From positions 30,842 through 94,841 of the forward strand of contig JBCCGI010000025.1 in the NCBI GenBank assembly GCA_039029355.1: a stretch of 64,000 bases of DNA. The letters run 5' to 3'. Position 1 is the first letter of the stretch. Every line of letters begins with the position of its first letter. Shown here piece by piece: positions 58,131-64,000 of the stretch. A program made the translations under genes and the position numbers. The stretch is from JBCCGI01 sp039029355 (lineage in GTDB: Bacteria > Planctomycetota > UBA1135 > GCA-002686595). The notes beneath the pieces were generated by a model. It ran no database searches and had not been told where the DNA came from. It was given only the letters and a program-made list of their open reading frames with translations.

Positions 58131-59759
58131 ATGCTCAGAGCCTTCCTGCTCCCTGTCCTCGCAGTCCTCGTCGCTCCGGCCTCCGCCCAGCTGGAGGCTC
58201 CACCGGTCCCCGACGGCAACCCCGTCACCGCGGAGAAGGCGCTGCTCGGCAAGGCGCTCTTCTGGGACGAGCAGCTGTCGTCGACCCGCACGCGGGCCTG
58301 CGGAAGCTGCCACATGCCGCGCTACGGCGGGTCGGACGGCTTCGCCGCGCTCACCTGGCTCTCGGCCCACCCTGGGCTCGACGGCCTTTGGGCGACCGAG
58401 GACGACCGCTTCGGCTCGCCCGGGGTGATCCGCAGCCTGGCCGACGGGACCTACACGCCGTCGACGATGTTCGGCCTGCGCCAGCAGGTGACCGAGCGCA
58501 TCGCGCCGTCGGCGATCAACGCGGCGTACTACGACGAGCTGTTCTGGGACGGCTCCTCCGGCGCGAGCCTGGAGGACCCGCTGACCGGCGCGGTGCTGCT
58601 GGCGGCGGGGGCGGCGCTCGAGAGCCAGGCGTTGAGCCCGCCCGTCGACGACGTCGAAATGGGGCACGTGGGCATCGAGTGGGCCGACGTGGCCGCGCGC
58701 GTGGTCGCGAGCGCGCCGCTCTTCCTCGCCACCGATCTGCCGGCGGAGCTCGACGCCTTCGTGGCCGGCAAGAGCTACCCCGAGCTGTTCGAGCAGGCCT
58801 TCGGCAGTGCCGACGTCACGCCCGCGCGCATCGCGATGGCCATCGCGACCTACGAGCGCACGCTGATCTCCGACCAGGCGCCGGTCGACGTCGGCTCGCT
58901 GAACGAGTCGCAGAGCCTCGGCAAGCAGGTCTTCGAGGGCAAGGGCGGCTGTGTGCAGTGCCACTCCGCACCCGCCGGAGTCGGGCAGTTGTTCTCCGAC
59001 CGCGACTACCACAACACCGGCGTGCGCCCGGTGGCCGAAGACCTCGGCCGCCAGCTCGTCACCGGCGACCCGGCCGACGCCGGCAAGTTCCGGACCCCAA
59101 GCCTCCGCAACGTCTCGCTGCGGCCGCGCTTCTTCCACAACGGCCAGTACGAGTCGCTGACCCAGGTGGTCGAGTTCTACGACCGCGGCGGGGACTTCGC
59201 CGAGAACCTGGACCCGGCGATGCAGCCGCTGGAGCTCACCCCCGAGGAGAAGGACGCGCTGATCGCCTACCTCGAGTCGTTCACCGACCCGCGCGTCGAG
59301 AACGAGCTCGCGCCCTTCGACCGCCCCGAGCTCTACCGCGGCTCCGAACGCGAGCCGCTGATCTTCGGCGTTTGCGCCATCGGCTCGGGCGGCACCACCC
59401 CCGAGGCGATCGCCGTCGAGCCGCCCTACGTCAAGAACCCGAACCTCACCTTCGGCGTCACCGACACCGTCGGCGGGGCGCCGGCGTTCCTCAGCATCAG
59501 CCTGGGCGCCTTCACCTTCGGGGCCGAGGTGCTGGGCGTGGAGCTGTACGTCGATCCGCTGCAGGAGGTGGTGCTCGAGTACGTCCAGCTGCAGGGGGCG
59601 CCCGGGGTGGCCGGCGCGGGATACGGCTCGATCGTGTTCCCGCTGGATCTGCCCCCGTCGTTCATCGGGGTCGACCTGTACCAGCAGTGGATGATCATCG
59701 AACCGGGCGGACCGCAGGGCCTGGTGACGACGCCCGGCGTGAGCCTGACGTTGTTCTGA
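58131..59759 (+). CDS. Di-haem cytochrome c peroxidase family protein C
   Basis: The protein has 542 residues, the same as the preceding paralogue, and most residues match it by eye. Signal peptide (about 1-20), haem motifs CGSCH and CVQCH (GGCVQCHSAPAG), MAIATYERTLISDQAPVDVG and FRTPSLRNVSLRPRFFHNGQ are all intact. It ends in the same extra domain (VEPPYVKNPNLTFGV to LVTTPGVSLTLF). The pair is a tandem duplication separated by 130 nt. The two leaders are not identical, so expression may differ. Confidence 0.92.
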   Translation: MLRAFLLPVLAVLVAPASAQLEAPPVPDGNPVTAEKALLGKALFWDEQLSSTRTRACGSCHMPRYGGSDGFAALTWLSAHPGLDGLWATEDDRFGSPGVIRSLADGTYTPSTMFGLRQQVTERIAPSAINAAYYDELFWDGSSGASLEDPLTGAVLLAAGAALESQALSPPVDDVEMGHVGIEWADVAARVVASAPLFLATDLPAELDAFVAGKSYPELFEQAFGSADVTPARIAMAIATYERTLISDQAPVDVGSLNESQSLGKQVFEGKGGCVQCHSAPAGVGQLFSDRDYHNTGVRPVAEDLGRQLVTGDPADAGKFRTPSLRNVSLRPRFFHNGQYESLTQVVEFYDRGGDFAENLDPAMQPLELTPEEKDALIAYLESFTDPRVENELAPFDRPELYRGSEREPLIFGVCAIGSGGTTPEAIAVEPPYVKNPNLTFGVTDTVGGAPAFLSISLGAFTFGAEVLGVELYVDPLQEVVLEYVQLQGAPGVAGAGYGSIVFPLDLPPSFIGVDLYQQWMIIEPGGPQGLVTTPGVSLTLF

Positions 59760-59769
59760 GCTGTCCCGT

Positions 59770-59795
59770 CGCGGGGGCGCCGGCGCGTCCCCGCG
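59770..59795. terminator. Bidirectional hairpin after peroxidase C
   Basis: CGCGGGG (59770-59776) pairs with CCCCGCG (59789-59795) across a 12-nt loop, in the 40 nt between convergent genes. Confidence 0.5.
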
Positions 59796-59799
59796 AGCG

Positions 59800-60222
59800 T
59801 CACGCCCGCGCGCCGTGCAGCACCACGGCCGGCACCGCGCCGACCTGCGGCACGACGTTGAACATGCGCAGCAGGAAGGCCTCGGGATCGCGCCAGTCGA
59901 GCTCGAGCACCCAACCCCACTCGGGCTGATCCGGGCCCGCGTCGTAGGTCCCGTAGGCGCGAAGCACGCCGTCCGCCAGGCGGCCGTGCAGCGTCATCTC
60001 GGACGCCGCGTGGAAGGTGTCCTGGAACGCGACCCGCAGCGCCGCCGGCTGCCCGTGCAGGCGGAGGGTGCCGCGGTGCTCCGCGCCGTCGTGGGCCCAG
60101 GTGTACGCGATGCCGTCGGCAGCGCACTCCAGGGCGCCGTCGGAGCGAAACGGACGGTCCGGGTCCGTCATCCAGAGGCGGTTGGGGCCGGTCCAGGAGC
60201 CATGGTGGGTGCTCGGGATCAT
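59800..60222 (-). CDS. DUF1579-like small protein
   Basis: The protein has 140 residues with no signal peptide. The pattern GSWTGPNRLWMTDP, then YTWAHDGAEHRGTLRLHG, EWGWVLELDW and LLRMFNVVPQ matches a beta-barrel, lipocalin-like family that is often annotated as DUF1579. It is cytoplasmic and its function is not established. It is the last gene of the minus-strand group beginning at the right edge, 62 nt after the BNR gene. Confidence 0.68.
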   Translation of the reverse strand: MIPSTHHGSWTGPNRLWMTDPDRPFRSDGALECAADGIAYTWAHDGAEHRGTLRLHGQPAALRVAFQDTFHAASEMTLHGRLADGVLRAYGTYDAGPDQPEWGWVLELDWRDPEAFLLRMFNVVPQVGAVPAVVLHGARA

Positions 60223-60284
60223 GGCCTAGCCTACGCGATCAGGCCGCACGGGCGCAGATCGGACCGGGGGGGGGGCGGGCGCGA

Positions 60285-62750
60285 CTACTGCAACACGCTG
60301 CTCCCCGCCCAGGTCACCAGCCGCACGCTCTTCGTCGTCGTGATCGGCTCCGCATAGGTCTCCGCCCGGATCGCGATCGCCGATCCCGCCGGCGCCGCGG
60401 CGATGGCGGCCGCGACCGTCAGGTAGGGGTACTCGAAGCTGCCGTCCTGGAAGCCCCAGGGCGACTGGGCCGTGCGGTCGACGTACAGGACCGGGTCGCC
60501 GGGGATGTCGCGCGACCACAGGCCGCGGCCGTTGGTGGCGGCGATCAGGCGGTGGGTGGCGCCCTGCGCGTCGTTCGGCACGAACACCAGCTCGCTGACC
60601 GGCGCGACCGGGAAGTCCTCGATGAAGGGGTGCCAGCTCTGGCCGCCGTCGAGCGAGCGGAAGACGCCGATGTCGGTGCCGGCGTACAGCGTCATCGGAT
60701 CGAAGGGCGTGTTGGCGAAGGACAGCACCCGGTTGCACGCCGACAGCTCGTTGGTGAGGTCGGTCCACGTCGCGCCGTAGTCGGTGGTGTGGAACAGCTG
60801 TGCGTGTCCCGAGGAGGCGTCGATCTGCACGCCGCCGCCCACCCAACACTCGCCCGGCCATTCGGTCGAAGGCGCGACGAACTCGACCCGCTCGCCGCCG
60901 GGGAAGAGCGCCTCGTAGTGGTGGGCCTGCCAGACCGAGCCGCCCGGTGGCAGCTCGAAGATCGTCACGTCGGCGTCGTTGCCGGCCCAGTAGTTGACGA
61001 AGAGCGAGCGGCCGTTCGCCCGGCTTCCCCAGATGCGGCGCAGGTTCCAGCCGGGATCCTGGCTCCAGCCGGTGGTCACGAGCTGGGTCCACGAGTCCGG
61101 CGGGGCGGACTGGGCCTGCACGTACAGCCGGTCGTTCCCGCCTTGGTACACGAGGTCCTCGAAGGGGTCGTGGAAGATCGGCGTCTGGTACTCGGGTTCG
61201 TTCTCCATGTCGACCGCCGAGCCGCCGTACTCGTGGCGGAAGACGCGCCAGGCGACCGGGGCGCCGAAGACGCCGAGCGAGTACCAGACGTGGTTGAGCA
61301 CCGACTGGACCACCTTCACGTCCGCGCCGTCGCCGCCGCCGAGCAGCGTCCAGCTCGCGCCGGCGTCGACCGAGCGCACGACGCCGTTGTCCTGCAGCCC
61401 GATGATGCGGACCTCGCGGTCGGCGTCCATGAAGTCGATCTCGCTGATCGCCAGGCCGTCGACGCCGCCGAGCTGATCCTCGGTCGTGTCGCCGCTCATG
61501 CTGTAGCGGTAGAGCCCGCCGTCGTTGCAGAACCAGAGCGAGTCGGAGCCCGTCATCGGGTCGAAGTGCAGCTTGGCGAAGTCCGCGTGGCCGATGTCGA
61601 TGCCGTGCTCGTCCGTGCCGTCCATCCAGGTCGCGCCGCCGTCGTCGGTGACGGCCAGGCCGCGGCCGGCGGCAAAGATGCGGTCGGGGTCGTCGGGGTG
61701 GATCGCGAGGGCGTGCGTGTGGAACAGCTGATCGCCGCCGAAGGCCCAGAAGCTCGGGGTGGGGCCGGTGATATCGGTCCAGGTCGTGCCGCTGTCGGCG
61801 GTGCGGTAGATGCCCGCTACGTTGAGGGCGCCGTCGGACACGAACACCGCCATGTTCTCCGGCTGGTTGCGGCAGATCGCGAGCGTGCCCCGGGCCCAGC
61901 TCGCCGCGGGCGCGAAGACGGGATCGGTCAGCGTGACCGACCAGTTCAGACCGCCGTCCGTGCTGCGCAGGATGCCGCCCGTCCCGCGCTTGAGCGCGTA
62001 GAACGTGGTCGGGTTGGTCGGGTGGGCGATCAGGTCGGTGAAGAGGCCGGTCTGCACGCTGTTCCAGGTGAAGCCGTCGTCGGTCGAGCGCAGGAGCGCG
62101 TCGTCCGAGGCGGCGAGCCACACCGAGCTGCCGGCCTCCACGACGCGCCAGAAGTAGACCGGGTCGAGCCCGCCGCCGATCGCGCCCTGCACCCAGGTCG
62201 CGCCGCCGTCGCCCGAGCGGTAGATGCCGGCGCCCTTGTAGCGCCCGTCCTCGCCCGTGCCGACTACGATCACGTCGGGGTTGCCGGACTTCACGGCGAA
62301 GGAGCGCGCCGCCGGGTTCGGCAGCGAATCGGCGACCGGGGTCCAGGTGTCGAGATCGGAGAGACTGGCGCGCCAGATGCCTCCCTGGCACGCGCCGACG
62401 TAGACCAAGACGTCGAAGAAGAACGGGACGAGCTGAACGTTCGAGACGCGCCCGTTCCGTCCGGAGAAGCCGCCGACCGGCCCGGCCACCGTCCAGCCTG
62501 AGCCGAGTACGTCGATGGCCTCTCCGTCGTCGCCCTCGCGCACACGGCGGCGTTCGACGTTGCGCTCGATCGCGCCCAGCATCCCGGTGGCCTCGAGCGC
62601 GGCGCGGTAGCGCGCGGGGGACATCTGCGCGGCGGTCTTGCGGTGCAGGCGGGTCGGGTCCTCGTTCCAGGACTCCTGGTCGACCTGGGCGAAGGTCGTG
62701 GCTCCGGCGACCAGGAGTCCGGCCGTGAGAGAGAGCGCGCGGTGCAGCAT
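60285..62750 (-). CDS. Secreted BNR/sortilin-like repeat protein
   Basis: The protein has 821 residues with a signal peptide (about 1-21). From about 80 to 740 it has many BNR/Asp-box repeats: SGDGGATW, STDDGFTW, STDGGLNW, TADSGTTW, TDDGGATW, SVDAGASW, TTDYGATW and SLDGGQSW, giving a sialidase/VPS10-type beta-propeller. The last 60 residues (QDGSFEYPYLTVAAAIAA, then IAIRAETYAEPITT) look like the first turns of a right-handed parallel beta helix (DUF1565 type), stopped early. No sialidase catalytic Arg triad is evident, so it is more likely a binding or structural protein. The upstream collagen-like gene ends 17 nt before its start, so they are co-transcribed. Confidence 0.84.
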   Translation of the reverse strand: MLHRALSLTAGLLVAGATTFAQVDQESWNEDPTRLHRKTAAQMSPARYRAALEATGMLGAIERNVERRRVREGDDGEAIDVLGSGWTVAGPVGGFSGRNGRVSNVQLVPFFFDVLVYVGACQGGIWRASLSDLDTWTPVADSLPNPAARSFAVKSGNPDVIVVGTGEDGRYKGAGIYRSGDGGATWVQGAIGGGLDPVYFWRVVEAGSSVWLAASDDALLRSTDDGFTWNSVQTGLFTDLIAHPTNPTTFYALKRGTGGILRSTDGGLNWSVTLTDPVFAPAASWARGTLAICRNQPENMAVFVSDGALNVAGIYRTADSGTTWTDITGPTPSFWAFGGDQLFHTHALAIHPDDPDRIFAAGRGLAVTDDGGATWMDGTDEHGIDIGHADFAKLHFDPMTGSDSLWFCNDGGLYRYSMSGDTTEDQLGGVDGLAISEIDFMDADREVRIIGLQDNGVVRSVDAGASWTLLGGGDGADVKVVQSVLNHVWYSLGVFGAPVAWRVFRHEYGGSAVDMENEPEYQTPIFHDPFEDLVYQGGNDRLYVQAQSAPPDSWTQLVTTGWSQDPGWNLRRIWGSRANGRSLFVNYWAGNDADVTIFELPPGGSVWQAHHYEALFPGGERVEFVAPSTEWPGECWVGGGVQIDASSGHAQLFHTTDYGATWTDLTNELSACNRVLSFANTPFDPMTLYAGTDIGVFRSLDGGQSWHPFIEDFPVAPVSELVFVPNDAQGATHRLIAATNGRGLWSRDIPGDPVLYVDRTAQSPWGFQDGSFEYPYLTVAAAIAAAPAGSAIAIRAETYAEPITTTKSVRLVTWAGSSVLQ

Positions 62751-62767
62751 GGTGCGGTCCTCCGTGG

Positions 62768-64000
62768 CTACTGCAGGTTGACCAGGACCAGGACGAGCCC
62801 GGTGCCCTCGTCGAGTGACGTCATCGCCTTGCCCAACACCGCACCGTTCGAGCGCGTGGCGTCGGTGGCGCGCATCGCGTGCCCGGGGAGGTCGGCCGTC
62901 GTGAGGAGGTCACCGGGCCGGATCGGCCCGCCCTCGACCGAGCAGCGCACGTACACGCGCCCCGTCATCGCGACCAGCGTGTCGCCCTCGAGCACGCCGA
63001 CCTGCGTCAGCTTCACGCCGTGCCGCACACCTCCCGCGCCCGACACCGCGCCGGCCACCTTGGGGTCGTACGCGCCGCAGGAGGGCCGCAGCCGCCCCGG
63101 AGCGTCGGGGTCGATGACGACCACCGTGCCGGGCGGGCAGTCCGCCGTCGCGTCGAAGGCCTCGACCAGGTCGCCGCCCCCGGTGATCTCCAGGGCGGTC
63201 GTGACGACGCGCCCGCTGTTGCGCACCTCGAAGGCCGGACCCGCGCCGCCGTTGAAGCCGCGCAGGATGCTGCCCGATCCCTGCTGGGTGATCACGACGG
63301 TACCGTCGCTGCTGTCGGTGATGGCGTGGAGCGCGATCCCGCCCGACGAGTCGTTCTCGAGGCGCGCGGTGACGCCGCCCAGGCCGGCGGCGGAGTTGCG
63401 CACGTCGAGGCGCGCCCCGGGCAGGCGCCCGATGCCGACGTTGCCCGACGCGTCGACGCGCAGGCGCTCGGACGCGGAGGTGACGACCACCACGGTCTCC
63501 GAGGAGGGGGAGGAGAGCCCGGCCTGCTCGGAACCGGTGCCGAAGCGGTAGGAGGGGGAGGCGCTGGTGCCGAACCCGCTCAACACGTCGTCGCTGAAGA
63601 GCCCGCTGCCCGTGACGTGCAGCCGCTGCAACGGGAAGCTCGTGCCGAGGCCGACGTTCGACGTCGTCCACACCGTGCCGGAGGCGTCGGCCCAGCTGCT
63701 GGTCCCGGGAGGGCCGGCGGGCCCCTGCGGGCCGATGGGGCCCTGGGGGCCACCGGGTCCCGTGGGCCCCTGCGCACCCGGTGCGCCGGGGAAGCCCGGC
63801 TGGCCCTGGGGGCCCTGGGGCCCGGTCGGGCCCTGAGCGCCGGGTGCGCCGGGGGCGCCGGGAAAACCGGGCTGCCCCTGCGGCCCCTGCGGCCCAGTCG
63901 GCCCTGGGGGCCCTGGGGGCCCTGGGGGCCCTGGGGGCCCTGGGGGCCCTGGGGGCCCTGGGGGCCCTGGGGGCCCTGGGGGCCCTGGGGGCCCTGGGGG
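62768..64000 (-). CDS. Collagen-like repeat protein, N-terminus outside the window
   Basis: The visible 411 codons are open from the right edge to the stop at 62768. The first about 110 codons at the edge encode an uninterrupted Gly-X-Y stretch: exact Gly-Pro-Pro from a 9-bp DNA repeat, then GPQGPTGAPGAP-type units, ending at PAGPPGTSSW. The rest is beta-rich: VWTTSNVGLGTSFPLQRLHV, SERLRVDASGNVGIGRLPG and ENDSSGGIALHAI, a pattern usual in phage-tail-like surface proteins with collagen shafts and a C-terminal head. The ending VLGKAMTSLDEGTGLVLVLV is usual for endosialidase-chaperone-related proteins. It is probably a trimeric exported fibre. Confidence 0.85.
   Translation of the reverse strand, partial: PPGPPGPPGPPGPPGPPGPPGPPGPPGPPGPPGPTGPQGPQGQPGFPGAPGAPGAQGPTGPQGPQGQPGFPGAPGAQGPTGPGGPQGPIGPQGPAGPPGTSSWADASGTVWTTSNVGLGTSFPLQRLHVTGSGLFSDDVLSGFGTSASPSYRFGTGSEQAGLSSPSSETVVVVTSASERLRVDASGNVGIGRLPGARLDVRNSAAGLGGVTARLENDSSGGIALHAITDSSDGTVVITQQGSGSILRGFNGGAGPAFEVRNSGRVVTTALEITGGGDLVEAFDATADCPPGTVVVIDPDAPGRLRPSCGAYDPKVAGAVSGAGGVRHGVKLTQVGVLEGDTLVAMTGRVYVRCSVEGGPIRPGDLLTTADLPGHAMRATDATRSNGAVLGKAMTSLDEGTGLVLVLVNLQ
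63901..64000. repeat. 9-bp tandem repeat, 11 copies to the window edge
   Basis: The unit GCCCTGGGG repeats without change from 63901 and continues past the last base. On the minus strand it encodes Pro-Pro-Gly. Exact copies of a 9-bp unit can slip, so the copy number, and perhaps the assembly, may vary here. Confidence 0.9.

Noticed and set aside
60552..62501. A 649-codon open frame on the plus strand opposite the BNR gene
   Set aside because: Val/Arg/Ala-rich mirror of the BNR repeats; the minus strand has a signal peptide and canonical Asp-boxes.
1..64000. tRNA or rRNA genes, CRISPR arrays, insertion sequences or phage genes
   Set aside because: I looked for cloverleaf ends, regularly spaced repeats, transposase motifs and terminal inverted repeats and saw none. 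A covariance-model scan would be decisive for RNA genes.

Overview
The window is GC-rich bacterial DNA, densely packed and full of exported proteins. It very probably comes from the phylum Planctomycetota, and within it resembles the marine Pla86/Pla133/Poly30-type lineages. The evidence is a planctomycete cytochrome/DUF1549/DUF1553 gene followed 2 nt later by a DUF1501 gene with a Tat-like signal (17.3-21.7 kb), a Ser/Thr kinase-TPR gene next to a Sigma70-ECF-type sigma factor (52.7-55.7 kb), a lone sulfatase, and many secreted proteins that end in a shared small beta-rich C-terminal domain. The placement is inferred from gene content; there is no rRNA or tRNA gene to confirm it. I see no CRISPR array, insertion sequence, phage module or replication origin.

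Layout. 0-4.3 kb: the N-terminal part of a membrane TIR protein (minus strand), a YadA-head-like repeat protein, and a translationally coupled histidine kinase/response regulator pair. 4.4-10.2 kb: a secreted alpha/beta hydrolase, a TetR regulator and isochorismatase-like hydrolase sharing a 19-bp operator, a small repeat-like protein and an exported beta-propeller. 10.4-16.3 kb (minus): small exported proteins, a sulfatase fused to a PhoD-like phosphatase, and a secreted protein with two tandem beta domains. 16.5-29.5 kb (plus): DUF2071, the DUF1549/DUF1553 and DUF1501 pair, a DNRLRE surface protein, the first octacysteine protein, an Ig-repeat/thioredoxin-like protein, a decayed gene end and a di-haem peroxidase. 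29.6-34 kb (minus): the second octacysteine protein, a DUF4062-SIR2-like protein and a large secreted protein. 34.3-38.4 kb: a four-gene overlapping operon of ABC ATPase, two DUF3526-type permeases and a MerC-family membrane protein. 38.5-52.6 kb: a Flp-type pilin, an FAD oxidoreductase, Kelch and FG-GAP proteins, a TPR/zinc-ribbon protein, a copper-radical oxidase, two coupled surface proteins and an amine-oxidase-like flavoprotein. 52.7-64 kb: the sigma factor/kinase pair, a VOC protein, two tandem di-haem peroxidases, a DUF1579-like protein, a BNR-repeat protein and the end of a collagen-like repeat protein.

The most novel item is a pair of paralogous exported proteins at 22999-23934 (+) and 29590-30528 (-). 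All eight cysteines of each lie in the last 66 residues, at identical residue numbers, with palindromic spacing 3-14-7-10-7-14-3. Both genes also carry the same bipartite upstream element with the same 13-nt spacer, which suggests co-regulation. Other points of interest are a DUF4062-SIR2 protein whose SIR2 catalytic residues look substituted, the MerC/ABC operon, the sulfatase-PhoD fusion, the paired TetR operators, and several genes whose -10-like boxes lie only 6-14 nt before the start codon, consistent with leaderless transcription.
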